Assembly (NCBI RefSeq): GCF_013276795.1
Contig: NZ_VMLR01000005.1
Coordinates: 91,422 to 155,421, forward strand
From: Streptococcus sp. 2342
Lineage (GTDB): Bacteria > Bacillota > Bacilli > Lactobacillales > Streptococcaceae
Direction of reading: 5' to 3'
DNA: 64,000 nucleotides
Shown here: positions 41,401-49,088 of the stretch, piece by piece
How the letters are laid out: each line of letters begins with the position of its first letter
How positions within the stretch are numbered: the first letter of the stretch is position 1
The notes under the pieces: model-generated
Told to the model about the DNA's origin: nothing
The model's input: the letters and a program-made list of their open reading frames with translations, nothing else
Databases searched by the model: none
Position numbers and translations under genes: made by a program

Positions 41401-44310
41401 TGCTTTACCTGATAAAGCTAAACGCGCTTGTTTTAATGTATTAAGAGCATCATCCACTTCTGGTTGAGTAGCATCTTGCTTGTCATACACTTTTTGAGCA
41501 TTTGCTAAAGCATCATCATAAGCTTTTTTCTTAGCGGCATCTGTCTCTTTAGCATAAGCTGGTGATTTTTTAACCGCATCATCTGTGTTCAAGTCAAGTT
41601 CTGCTTTCAAAGCATCTTTAGATACAGGAACAGCAACTTTTTCACCTGTAAGAGCTTCTATAGCTTTTGCTAAATTGTCAATTAAAGTAGCTACTTCTGA
41701 TGTGCCAGCTGCATTTTCTGGCTCAGCTGTTGTTTTATCAGCTACTTTTGAAGCGGCATCTTTTGCTGTGTTAAAAGCATCTTTCTTATCTTGAGTTGCT
41801 GTATTATATTTTTCAGATCCTTTAACTTCTTTAGCTTTTTCTACTAATTTTTGTAGAGAATCCATCTTAGAATCTAAACCTTGAGCAATTGACACAATAT
41901 TATCTACTTCAGCTTTGTTCCCTGCAGCATCAACTTGTGTTTTCAATTCTGCTTTTTGTGCAGCATTTAAGTGTTCAAGCGCATCAATTTTTGCTTTTGC
42001 TGTATCACGATACGCTTTTACTTCCGCATCCTTCACAATATCTTCCAATTGATCTCTTGTTGTTGCTGCATCAATTTGTTTCTTATACTCATCTCTTTGA
42101 GCATCTGTTAGACCAGGAACTTGATCAATTTTCTTCTTATACTCATCTTTTAAAGCATCAGTTTTAGCTTTTTCAGCATCATGAGTTTTTTTAGATTTTT
42201 GATTTAGCGCATCTTCAATTACTTTAGCAATTGCTTCCTGTGTAGTAGCATTTTGAATTTGTTCTTTATACTGAGCTGCTGTTGGTTTTTCTAAATATCC
42301 TGCTTGCCCACCATTTTTATCGATTTCATCAATGATCGCTTTTGCTTTTTCTTTTGTTTTTTCTAATGCTTTGTCTAAAATTTTATCAACAAGACCTTTT
42401 GTATGTTCAATAGGAGTAGCAGTTCCTTCAGTTGGGTCTGTCATTACTACTGCCGATACTTGATCTACTAGTTCTTTTTTCTCTGCTGTTGTTAAGTAAG
42501 GATTGTTATTAATTTTTTCCTTCACTTCACGTTTTTTAGTTTCTAATGCTTTCTCATTTTCACTATTTTTAGCAACAGCTTCTTCTACAACAGCATTGAC
42601 ACTTTCTTGAGTCGTTTTATCTTTTAATTTTTCTTTAAATTCTTGTTTTTCTTTTGGAGATAAATAATTTAAATTATCAATTGCCGCTTCAGCATCCTTT
42701 TTAGCTAAATCTAGCGCACTAGTTCCTTCTTTATAATAAAGGTCTGAAGTTGGGATAGTGTATACTCCAGAGTATCCTGCATCTCTTGATAACATGACAG
42801 TAGAACTGTTTGGTTTAAACCCTATATGTGTTCCTATATTTTTGGCATTTGCTGTATTATCATCATAGGCAAACCATTTATTTCCCTTGTCATCCTGAAG
42901 TATTCCACCCTCGAAATCAAGGTCGCTTTTACCACTGTGATACTGTAAATTCTCTACTCCGATTCCATTTGCTTTTAAAAATGATTTGATAGCTGCTTTC
43001 TTTTCTTCTTCAGTTATTTGATCCATATTTTTCACAGGTACTGGAGCAATGTCATACTCATATCCATTACCCTGTCTATGCGTGTTTGTTTCTGTCACTT
43101 TATAAACAAGCGATGTACCTGGAATAACATCTCTACTATTATCAGAATAAATAATTGTTGCTGTTCCATCATCATCTATAAGAATTGATTCTGTTTTGTC
43201 TTCACTTTTAAGGTTTTCTATTAATTTATTCTTCCCTGTTCTTGCTACTGAAGTTACATTTTCTTTATTTGCACTCCAAATTCTATCTCTAACAATATTT
43301 TTTTCTTTCTCTGTTAATTTATTTGGATTTCCTACTGTAGCACGAGTTGGTGTTGATGGTTCAAAAATTTCATTTAATTTATATAGACTTGGAACTGGTG
43401 CTAATACAGTTTTGTAATGTTGCATCATTCGAGCAATCCCAACCCTAAAACCTGCTCCAAATTCTAAAGTACTACGATCATTACCGAAAGTTGGATCGGC
43501 AACTTCATATACAGCTGTTATCGTAGCTCTTTCAATTCCTCCACGTTCCCAATCGACATACATCGTTTTTGTGTTTGTACGGAAGTTCTCATAAATAGCT
43601 TGTTCATATGGATCATCTGAGATTCTATCCCCAATATGGTACCAAAACTTATTCGCAAAACTTCCGCTATATTCTCGGTAAGATTCACCTGTTGTTTCAT
43701 TATAAGATTCCCACTTAGTATCATTACCGTGGAAATCAGGTGTTGTATAAGCTCTATTGATGTCATCTTCTGTTTGGAAACGTGAATTAATCGAATTTGA
43801 TAACGAACCGAATTTTTTATTTTTATTCCAGCTTTCCATTACATAAACTGGACGTCCATCATTTTTCTTTAATGTAATTTCTTTAGGTTCTTTTAATCCT
43901 ATCGGTGTTGTAAACCAGAAACGTGGACGGTGTCCTCCAAATCCAGTTACACTACTTCCATCAGCTCCACCGTTATAAGTATAAGTTACTTTAACAATTG
44001 GATTTTCGCGAGTGTATTGTGACCAGTCTACATCGATTCCAATTTCTTTATCTACATTTACTTTTGATCCAATTTGAATACCGTCTGCACTTTCAGGAGT
44101 TTCTCCAGAATTAGAATATAACGATACAATACCGTCTTCGCCATTTAATTGTTTAAATGCCGCATCTACAATATTCGGATTTACAGCAGCCCCAACTAAA
44201 GATGCCCCTATCAAACACGACGCTGCTCCAAAACTAAACTTTCTAATCGAAAACTTTTCTACACGCTGCCACATTTGCTTAGAGCGTTTCTGAGTTCTCT
44301 TATACTTCAT
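35458..44310 (-). CDS. Giant LPXTG-anchored multi-repeat surface protein
   Basis: A 2950-residue wall protein, a probable adhesin. It starts with a YSIRK-type signal (FSIRKFSFGAASCLIG) ending near VDAA and ends with LPNTG (residues 2916-2920), a hydrophobic helix and RRRK, so sortase A should anchor it. Between these lie: an unrecognised folded region, about 55-310; two LTxxEK modules to about 525; five GA-like three-helix modules, 530-815; two FIVAR-like stretches, 815-970; a beta-rich segment; two near-identical 79-residue DUF1542-like repeats, 1134-1291; eight 64-residue repeats, 1477-1988; two more DUF1542-like units; six modules carrying DGTATITYxDGS (2266-2741); and a Gly/Asn/Gln linker. 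The ligand is unknown; GA modules in other proteins bind albumin. GGAG lies about 9 bp before the ATG. Confidence 0.93.
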   Translation of the reverse strand: MKYKRTQKRSKQMWQRVEKFSIRKFSFGAASCLIGASLVGAAVNPNIVDAAFKQLNGEDGIVSLYSNSGETPESADGIQIGSKVNVDKEIGIDVDWSQYTRENPIVKVTYTYNGGADGSSVTGFGGHRPRFWFTTPIGLKEPKEITLKKNDGRPVYVMESWNKNKKFGSLSNSINSRFQTEDDINRAYTTPDFHGNDTKWESYNETTGESYREYSGSFANKFWYHIGDRISDDPYEQAIYENFRTNTKTMYVDWERGGIERATITAVYEVADPTFGNDRSTLEFGAGFRVGIARMMQHYKTVLAPVPSLYKLNEIFEPSTPTRATVGNPNKLTEKEKNIVRDRIWSANKENVTSVARTGKNKLIENLKSEDKTESILIDDDGTATIIYSDNSRDVIPGTSLVYKVTETNTHRQGNGYEYDIAPVPVKNMDQITEEEKKAAIKSFLKANGIGVENLQYHSGKSDLDFEGGILQDDKGNKWFAYDDNTANAKNIGTHIGFKPNSSTVMLSRDAGYSGVYTIPTSDLYYKEGTSALDLAKKDAEAAIDNLNYLSPKEKQEFKEKLKDKTTQESVNAVVEEAVAKNSENEKALETKKREVKEKINNNPYLTTAEKKELVDQVSAVVMTDPTEGTATPIEHTKGLVDKILDKALEKTKEKAKAIIDEIDKNGGQAGYLEKPTAAQYKEQIQNATTQEAIAKVIEDALNQKSKKTHDAEKAKTDALKDEYKKKIDQVPGLTDAQRDEYKKQIDAATTRDQLEDIVKDAEVKAYRDTAKAKIDALEHLNAAQKAELKTQVDAAGNKAEVDNIVSIAQGLDSKMDSLQKLVEKAKEVKGSEKYNTATQDKKDAFNTAKDAASKVADKTTAEPENAAGTSEVATLIDNLAKAIEALTGEKVAVPVSKDALKAELDLNTDDAVKKSPAYAKETDAAKKKAYDDALANAQKVYDKQDATQPEVDDALNTLKQARLALSGKAEDFTLAVKDGAAKISVVPKAGDSLSEKDQPTVKEKVTANGKELDATYTVEYGKIAEKGGKTVVPVTVTHDGITRTVEVPVEGTDAAKSPLNDPEKVKVNNIANLSEDEKAAVKAAVKKANTNLTDDQISVDNTGKVTVTYSDKSQNELPASKTVEAKTEAEKALDKAKEQAKSDLTAAANKEKAEIEADKNLTEDQKKTEKDKVDKVKEEQEKNIDKATTPEDVTKATEDGKKAIAEVHQTELDKAKEQAKSDLTEAANKEKAEIESDKTLTEDQKKAEKAKVDEAKKAAESNIDKAGTTDEVAKATEAGKKAIDAVHKTNAEQATPNVKDSVTEAGGVPVSVDPSNAPKVAEADKKAITDAVEVPKDQPQPTDKQVKNDGEIVEGTGANEGKKVVVVEVTYGDGSKDEIEVPVRKATDQEKAKADLTKAADAEKAEIDEDNALSKKEKEALKKQVDELKAKHEENINNATSPEAIASATEKGRQEIAAVHTPQDITETAKRKLTPPKEKVKVTDVNHLTDEEKEAVKKAIVATNPQLEESEVYVSDKGDVASPKGYLEAEKVVVQALNKPATPVVVADPNHLTNDEKEKVKEAVANANPGLNKDDITVDDKGNVTTKNGDKLLAKDVVTPALNKPTTPVVVGNPNALTEKEKEDIKDAVAAANPGLNKGDVTVDNQGNVKTPKGNLPKEDVVTTVLNKPNKLVEVENPNSLTVKEKEAVKKAVVEANPGLTEDKVKVDDQGNVTTPQGNLPAKDVVTSTLKKPTTPVEVVNPSKLTEPEKSKIVEEIIKNNPGLTDKDIKVDDQGNVETPKGNLPAEDVVTPALKKPTNLVPVKDVHNLTDAEKDAVKDAVVTANPGLNKDDVKVDDQGNVETPRGNLLAGEVVTPALKKPVTPVEVKDPKNLTEAEKDAVKDAVVAANPGLNKDDVKVDGQGNVETPQGNLPAKDVVTPALKKPVTPVGVKDSNNLTDKEKEDVKKAIVEANPGLNKDDVKVDDQGNVETPNGNLPKEDVVVQTAKGQSTSIFKPELDLQTALVSGKVTVEKGKGLTDEDILKQLALADGLTAKITFKPTTTEAGIKEAEVEVTLADGSKVTVKVPVEVVDSLGTADKDNDLAKAKEAAKKQVEEAAKKKLEEIKNNKDLTEDQKQKAEKEINKAKEDANKAIDQASSAGTAKQIADQAKENIEKYDPKADAEVKKPDVTNLDEEKAKAKAEILEEAQKRINEIKNNKDLSDEAKAKAIEEINKAKDKAIEDINKAQSKDEINAAKEAGIHKINEVQPDGSIASKFDPKVPENKVEVENPAKLSDEEREQVRQNIEGANTFPDGTTVEVKPDGTAVITYKDGSSDTISKDKLVAPANKETGTIASRTEPVIPGKTQVGNTTKLTPGEQAAVKKAVEEANNFPAGTTVEVRPDGTVVITYPDKSVDTITGDKLVEKGSKQETPKVQTDAEKNPAQVPGNFVPVENTHNLTQAEQDTVAAKVKEANPAATDVKVSKDGTATLTYGDGSVNTIPGTSLVVAKDTDNEAATQATQNPAVVPATTEVGNAHSLTPEEQAAVATKVKQANPTATDVKVSKDGTATLTYSDGSVNTIPGTSLVVQKEETSTQEQPTIAEKTKVIIPANPTKVAEATRLTDAEKEAVKKAVVDANGFGSDVKVEVAGDGTATIVFKDGSAITIPGNQLVAQDPKAQDSTKLTAEKSTVKAPAQRVDVKDITHLTDEEKEKVKVAILQANGSALDGATINVAGDGTATITFPDGSVVTILGKDTVQQSAKGESVTQEATPEYKPETTPGGDNGGNTGSSDANANAGGGSQAGGQANTGSQNPAQSQASKQLATEKESAKNAIEKAAKDKQDEIKGAPLSDKEKAELLARVEAEKQAALKEIENAETVEDVKEAETIGVQAIAMVTVPKRPVAPNAAPQATSAPQATAGTMQDVTYQSPAGKQLPNTGSASSAALASLGLVAATSGFALLGRKARRRK
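38346..39882 (-). repeat. Eight tandem 192-bp coding repeats
   Basis: Each unit encodes 64 residues of the pattern V.V..P..LT..EK..VK.AV..ANPGLNKDDVKVDDQGNVETP.GNLP..DVVTPALKKP, with a period of exactly 192 bp. Units 6-8 are nearly identical and unit 1 is the most divergent, as expected from internal duplication. Copy number may vary between strains. Confidence 0.88.
40438..40911 (-). repeat. Two tandem 237-bp coding repeats (DUF1542-like)
   Basis: Two 79-residue units beginning LDKAKEQAKSDLT, with LTEDQKK in the middle and GKKAIAEVHQT or GKKAIDAVHKT at the end. They are predicted to be helical rods. Confidence 0.88.
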
Positions 44311-44417
44311 TCTTTGATCTCCATTTTTTATTTTTATTTCTTCTTATTCAAAAACTAATACACTATAATACAATTTTATTATAATATATCTACTTTAGGC
44401 AATAAGAATACACGTAC

Positions 44418-44448
44418 ATTATATCATAAAGTCCCCCCCCCCGTCCAA
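44418..44448 (-). promoter_or_regulatory. Surface-protein promoter with poly-G spacer
   Basis: Minus strand: TTGGAC (44443-44448), then ten G (44433-44442), then ACTTTATGA, then TATAAT (44418-44423) with extended -10 TATGA before it. The spacer is 19 bp, two over the optimum. Changes in G number by slippage would alter spacing and promoter strength. The predicted 5' leader is about 100 nt; the rest of 44311-44417 is AT-rich leader. Confidence 0.75.
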
Positions 44449-44631
44449 TTTTAGCCTAATTTTTACTTTAATTAAAAATATATAGAAATTTACCCTATTT
44501 GCTATCGTTTTGTCACTAATCCCTTATACAGATTTATAAATTTTAATTGATTCTCATTCAAAAACATAAAATAAGTCATTCTAGGTATCTGAAGCCCTAT
44601 CCCCCTCCACTTACTTCATCACAAAACAAAG

Positions 44632-44676
44632 AAAAGACCCTACCAGAACCAAAAGCGTCTGGTAAGGCCTTTTTCT
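44632..44676 (-). terminator. Terminator of the oligopeptide-binding lipoprotein gene
   Basis: Stem GGCCTTACCAGA / TCTGGTAGGGTC, followed by TTTTC on the minus strand. It separates this gene from the surface-protein promoter. Confidence 0.85.
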
Positions 44677-44695
44677 GAAACCAGTCACTATGCTT

Positions 44696-44846
44696 ATACT
44701 CAATGAAAATCAAAGAGCAAACTAGAAAGCTAGCCGCAGGCTGCTCAAAGCACTGCTTTGAGGTCGTAGATGAAACTGACGAAGTCAGTAACATACCTAC
44801 GGCAAGGCGACGCTGACGTGGTTTGAATTTGATTTTCGAAGAGTAT
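44696..44846 (+). repeat. BOX element, full A-B-C copy (151 bp)
   Basis: The best-preserved BOX in the window: boxA from atactcaatgaaaatcaaag, boxB with cactgctttgaggtcgtaga, and boxC with ctacggcaaggcgacgctga, the well-known BOX-PCR priming site. It lies between the lipoprotein gene and its terminator. Confidence 0.95.
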
Positions 44847-44871
44847 TAACTAAAAAGCATGACTAGCAATG

Positions 44872-46836
44872 TTATTGAATATGGTTAGCTAAATCTTCCT
44901 GAGCTTTTTTATTTGACTCAGCTTTTTCTTTTAGCCATTTATCATAGAGTTCCTGGTACTGTTTAGCAGTTACCGGCTCTTTTTGCAGTTCAACATATTT
45001 GTAGTTATCAGCATCTCCCTTATGACCAACGAATGAGAAGGCTCCTGTGAACGGTACAGTCTTACGGAAGATTGGATTAGCGCCACCACTTTGAACCGGT
45101 AGGAAGAGGGCGCTGTCAGTCAACCAAGCTTGGACTTCAGCAAATTTTTCATAACGAGCCTGAGTATTTTCAACTTCGCTATCTGCTTCATCTAGTAACT
45201 TTTTATAAGCAGAAAGTCCAATTTTTTCTTTTACTTCATTATCTTTTCCAGCAGTTAACCCAATATTATTAAGCTGTGAACCTGACTCTGGATCCAAGAG
45301 ATCAAGATAAGTTTTCGGATCTGAGTAATCTCCGCTCCAACCTGAAATATCAATGTCATAGTCCTTTTGTTCAGCTGTATCTGCAAAGAATGTAGCTTGA
45401 TCCTTCTCGTCTGGAGAAAGTTGAATTACGTCAATCACAACGTTGTCCGCCCCAAGGGTTTCTTCCACTGTCTGCTTAAAGGAACTTGCTTGTTGCACAT
45501 CTAACTTGGCCGTCTGGTCAACCGGCATATCCAAATGAATTGGGAAGGTCACGCCTTCTGCTTGCAAGGTTTCTTTAGCTTTAGCAAATGCTGCCTTGGC
45601 TTTTTCAGCATTCAAAAAGGCAGGTTGTGCATCATTCAAATTGATATTCGACCACTCTGTACCATAGTTAATAATCTTTTCATTGACAACATCTCCAAAG
45701 TTTTTACCACCGATTTGGACAAAATCACTTGGGATAAGCGTGTTACGCAAGATACGGTCTGCTCCATCTTCACCATTTGTCTGCGCTGCATAAGCATGAC
45801 GGTCAAAGGCAAAGTTGACAGCCTGACGGAAATTCTTATTTTGCATGGCTGCAAGTGAATCTGTCTTTTCTTTATCAGACTGTTTCATGGTCTGCTTGTA
45901 GCTTTGACGATTAACGTTAAAAAGATAATAGAAGGTAATTGAGTTTTGTGGTGTGTAGGTGATTTTGTCCTCATTCCCTTTTTTCAACTGATTAAACACT
46001 GAACTTGTCGGGAAGATACGACCGTCCGAGTAGTTCCCTTCCAAAAATCCTCTCGCTAAACTATCTTGATCAGAACCGTCAAAGAAAGAGAGCTTCACTT
46101 TCTCAATTTTTACATTGTCCTTATCCCAGTAATTAGGGTTTTTATCAAATTCAATCAAAGATTTTGATGAGAAAGATTTAAACAAGTAAGGACCATTTGA
46201 CAAGATACTGGATGGTGTTACACTTCCAAAGTCATCTCCCTTAGATTTCAAAAAAGCTTCATTTACAGGACTCAAAATACCCCCAGTAGTCTTAGAATTC
46301 CAGTAAGATTCCGGCTTATTCAAAGTATATTGAAGAGTATAGTCATCCACTGCTTTAACACCAACAGTCTCAAAGTCAGATGTTTCCCCCTCAACGTACT
46401 CTGCGAGGCCCTTGATAGAGTCTTGAACCAAGTACAAGTTTTCAGCCTTTTTATCAGCTGCATACTTGAGACCTGTCACAAAGTCATGAGCCGTTACATC
46501 CGCATACTCTTCGCCCTCTGAAGTGTACCATTTCGCCCCCTGACGGATTTTATAAGTGTAGGTCAAACCATCTTTTGACACCGTCCATGACTCAGCCATA
46601 GACGGAATGAGATTACCATACTTATCATTTTCTAACAAGCCATCAATCAAGTTAGTCGTAATACTAGAAGTTGAACCACGTGTTGAAGTAATGTAGTCCA
46701 AGGTATCAGGATTACTAGTAAATACATAAGAGTAGGTTTTCTCAGCATTACTTGATTGGGAAGACCCACATGCCGCTAGAGCTAGACCTGCTGTCAAAGC
46801 CATAGCTCCAAAAAGCATAACTTTTGATTTCTTCAT
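44872..46836 (-). CDS. Oligopeptide-binding lipoprotein (AmiA/AliA/AliB family)
   Basis: A 654-residue lipoprotein with lipobox LAAC (Cys 23) and a full SBP_bac_5 domain. It parallels AmiA of this window closely (YVFTSNPDTLDYITSTRGST, IDGLLENDKYGNLIPSMAES, PIHLDMPVDQT). No permease or ATPase lies nearby, so like pneumococcal AliA and AliB it probably feeds peptides to the shared AmiCDEF channel. Its peptide preference is unknown, and I cannot say which Ali paralogue it is. Single gene with a terminator after the BOX element. Confidence 0.88.
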   Translation of the reverse strand: MKKSKVMLFGAMALTAGLALAACGSSQSSNAEKTYSYVFTSNPDTLDYITSTRGSTSSITTNLIDGLLENDKYGNLIPSMAESWTVSKDGLTYTYKIRQGAKWYTSEGEEYADVTAHDFVTGLKYAADKKAENLYLVQDSIKGLAEYVEGETSDFETVGVKAVDDYTLQYTLNKPESYWNSKTTGGILSPVNEAFLKSKGDDFGSVTPSSILSNGPYLFKSFSSKSLIEFDKNPNYWDKDNVKIEKVKLSFFDGSDQDSLARGFLEGNYSDGRIFPTSSVFNQLKKGNEDKITYTPQNSITFYYLFNVNRQSYKQTMKQSDKEKTDSLAAMQNKNFRQAVNFAFDRHAYAAQTNGEDGADRILRNTLIPSDFVQIGGKNFGDVVNEKIINYGTEWSNINLNDAQPAFLNAEKAKAAFAKAKETLQAEGVTFPIHLDMPVDQTAKLDVQQASSFKQTVEETLGADNVVIDVIQLSPDEKDQATFFADTAEQKDYDIDISGWSGDYSDPKTYLDLLDPESGSQLNNIGLTAGKDNEVKEKIGLSAYKKLLDEADSEVENTQARYEKFAEVQAWLTDSALFLPVQSGGANPIFRKTVPFTGAFSFVGHKGDADNYKYVELQKEPVTAKQYQELYDKWLKEKAESNKKAQEDLANHIQ

Positions 46837-46920
46837 GATTATTCTCCATTTTTTACAGTATGTGAAATATTATACACCATTTGAGCAAAAATATAAAGCC
46901 TTTTTGAACTTTTTTACAAA

Positions 46921-46962
46921 AATAAAAATCAGTAGACTCGAGTTCCTACTGATTTTTGTTAT
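46921..46962 (-). terminator. rpmH terminator
   Basis: Minus strand AAAAATCAGTAG gaactcgagt CTACTGATTTTT followed by ATTTTT. It also works in the opposite direction. Confidence 0.85.
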
Positions 46963-46974
46963 GGTTCGTTTGGA

Positions 46975-47109
46975 TTATGCAGCCAAAACTTTGCGTCCTT
47001 TACGACGACGAGCTGCCAATACGCGACGACCGTTTTTAGTTGACATACGGTTACGGAATCCGTGTTTGCGCGCACGACGAAGTTTACTTGGTTGATAAGT
47101 ACGTTTCAC
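46975..47109 (-). CDS. rpmH: 50S ribosomal protein L34
   Basis: A 44-residue, very basic protein: [19 protein letters not shown] at the start and [18 protein letters not shown] at the end, the full L34 length. The start codon is GTG at 47109 with GGAGG 8 bp upstream. Preceded by a consensus promoter and followed by its own terminator. It is not next to dnaA or rnpA here. Confidence 0.97.
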
Positions 47110-47183
47110 GATGAATACCTCCTCATAGATTTTGTATTCGTTTAGCCGGCTATAAAGTGATCAGTTACTAAACATACTTTACT

Positions 47184-47212
47184 ATTCTATCTGATTCTTT
47201 CACTTTTGTCAA
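47184..47212 (-). promoter_or_regulatory. rpmH promoter
   Basis: TTGACA (47207-47212), 17-bp spacer, TAGAAT (47184-47189), minus strand. Confidence 0.8.
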
Positions 47213-47263
47213 TAGCTCAAGGCAAATGTTTACTGCTTTTTGGCGCTTTTTCGAATGTAAGCC

Positions 47264-48478
47264 CTATCTACGATACTGTTTCAAGAAACGAGTCATCTTT
47301 TCTTGGATTTGGGCTAACTCATCAACACGAGGAAGGTAAACGATACGGAAGTGGTCTGGTTCCTTCCAGTTAAAGCCGCGACCATGAACCAATAGAACCT
47401 TTTCCTGCTTCAAGAAATCAAGGACAAACTGCTCATCATCATCGATACGGTACATATTGCGGTCGATTTTAGGGAAGATATAGAGTCCAGCCTTGGGTTT
47501 AACAGCAGAGAGACCTGGAATCTCTTTAATGGCATTATAAATGAAATTTCTTTGCTCGTAAATTCGTCCACCAGGAAGAAGCAATTCATCGACTGATTGG
47601 TGGCCACCCAAGGAAGTTTGTACGACTTGCTGGGCCAAAACGTTAGAGCAAAGACGCATATTGGACAGCATATTGAGCCCTTCGATATAGCCCTTGACAT
47701 GAGTCTTAGGACCAGACAAGACCATCCAACCCACACGGAAACCAGCGATACGATGGGATTTTGACAGACCATTCATGCTAACACAGAAGACATCTGGTGC
47801 CAAGCTCGCCACAGGCGTATGCACATGTCCATCCATGACCATACGGTCATAGATTTCATCCGCAAAGATAATCAAATCGTTTTGACGGGCAGTCTCAATA
47901 ATCTCCAACAAGAGTTCCTTAGGATAAAGGGCTCCAGTTGGGTTGTTTGGATTGATAAGGACGATTGCCTTGGTGTTGGAAGTGATTTTTGACTTGATAT
48001 CGTCAATATCTGGGTACCATTCTGCAGCTTCATCACAGATATAGTGAACAGCATTTCCTCCAGCTAGACTGACAGCGGCCGTCCATAGAGGATAGTCTGG
48101 CATTGGCACTAAGACCTCATCCCCATTGTCCAAAAGCCCCTGCATGGACATGACAATCAGCTCACTGACACCATTTCCAAGGTAAATATCATCAATATCT
48201 ACATTTGGGAATTTCTTCAATTGGCAATACTGCATGATGGCCTTACGGGCTGAGAAAATCCCTTTTGAGTCAGAATACCCTTCACTATCACGCGCATTCA
48301 TAATCAAGTCATGAATGACCTCGTCTGGCGCTGTAAAGCCAAATTCTGCTGGATTTCCTGTATTCAGACGTAAAATCTTTTCTCCGTTTGCTCGCATCCG
48401 CATGGCTTCTTCCAAAACAGGACCACGGATATCATAAGCAACATGCTCTAACTTACTAGACTTGTTATATTCTTTCAT
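47264..48478 (-). CDS. alaT: AlaT-type PLP aminotransferase
   Basis: A 404-residue class I aminotransferase. The PLP lysine is in SMNGLSKSHRIAGFRVGW; the substrate-binding region NPNNPTGALYPKELL and ADEIYDRMVMDG are present. It resembles the glutamate-pyruvate transaminase AlaT, which makes alanine from pyruvate; an aspartate activity cannot be excluded. Consensus promoter upstream, single gene. Confidence 0.85.
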   Translation of the reverse strand: MKEYNKSSKLEHVAYDIRGPVLEEAMRMRANGEKILRLNTGNPAEFGFTAPDEVIHDLIMNARDSEGYSDSKGIFSARKAIMQYCQLKKFPNVDIDDIYLGNGVSELIVMSMQGLLDNGDEVLVPMPDYPLWTAAVSLAGGNAVHYICDEAAEWYPDIDDIKSKITSNTKAIVLINPNNPTGALYPKELLLEIIETARQNDLIIFADEIYDRMVMDGHVHTPVASLAPDVFCVSMNGLSKSHRIAGFRVGWMVLSGPKTHVKGYIEGLNMLSNMRLCSNVLAQQVVQTSLGGHQSVDELLLPGGRIYEQRNFIYNAIKEIPGLSAVKPKAGLYIFPKIDRNMYRIDDDEQFVLDFLKQEKVLLVHGRGFNWKEPDHFRIVYLPRVDELAQIQEKMTRFLKQYRR

Positions 48479-48508
48479 CTTGTTTCCTCAATTCATCGAG
48501 ATAGTAAC

Positions 48509-48537
48509 ATTATACCACTAGAAAGACAATGCGACAA
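48509..48537 (-). promoter_or_regulatory. alaT promoter
   Basis: TTGTCG (48532-48537), 17-bp spacer, TATAAT (48509-48514) with extended TG, minus strand. Confidence 0.75.
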
Positions 48538-48569
48538 GTTTACTGAAATGTGTTACTAAAATCCTACAG

Positions 48570-48600
48570 AAGAAAAACCTCACTAAAAGCGAGGTCAAGA
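48570..48600 (-). terminator. Terminator of the small membrane protein gene
   Basis: Minus strand ACCTCGC ttttagt GAGGTTTTTC hairpin. Confidence 0.75.
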
Positions 48601-48634
48601 CAGGGGAAATAGCAGGAATTTTGCCAAAGACAGA

Positions 48635-48925
48635 TCACATACCAAAAGATAAACCTAGAAAAAGCAAGCCTAAAAAGGAGTCATAAAGAAGATTGAACAT
48701 GAGGAAAAGCCCCCATATCGTCAAGTAATCCCAACGCCCACTTCGTTTTGCAACCAGGAATAAAATTAGATGGTAGAGTACATGAAAGACTAAAAATCCG
48801 ATAAACCCTGGATAAAGAAACGGTACCAGACTCTCTAATTGCCAGATCATAATCACTTCTACCAAGACTGAAACTAGGATAATTCCATAATAAAGGAAAT
48901 TTGATTTTTGAAAAGAGTTTTTCAT
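48635..48925 (-). CDS. Small membrane protein of unknown function
   Basis: A 96-residue protein with three hydrophobic segments (LYYGIILVSVLVEVIMIW, FIGFLVFHVLYHLILFLV, LYDSFLGLLFLGLSF). I do not recognise the family. ATG 48925 is favoured by GGGAGG 7 bp upstream; the adjacent ATG at 48928 is also possible. It has its own terminator and is divergent from the stress-protein gene. Confidence 0.7.
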   Translation of the reverse strand: MKNSFQKSNFLYYGIILVSVLVEVIMIWQLESLVPFLYPGFIGFLVFHVLYHLILFLVAKRSGRWDYLTIWGLFLMFNLLYDSFLGLLFLGLSFGM

Positions 48926-49088
48926 CATTCTCCCTCCCTTCACTTGTTTCCTGCTATCCTTTCTTTTATTTTATCATATATTATATAGATTTTAAGCACT
49001 AACATTCTTTTGAAAAATACTTTTTTTGCTTTACTTCTATAGTGAAAAGGTTTACAATAATAGTAAGAAAATTTCAGGAGGTTTCATT

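Noticed and set aside
36410..42170. Many plus-strand open frames of 60-150 codons opposite the giant surface-protein gene
   Set aside because: They mirror the repetitive Ala/Lys/Glu-rich coding strand, lack ribosome binding sites, and repeat with the 192-bp period of the real gene.
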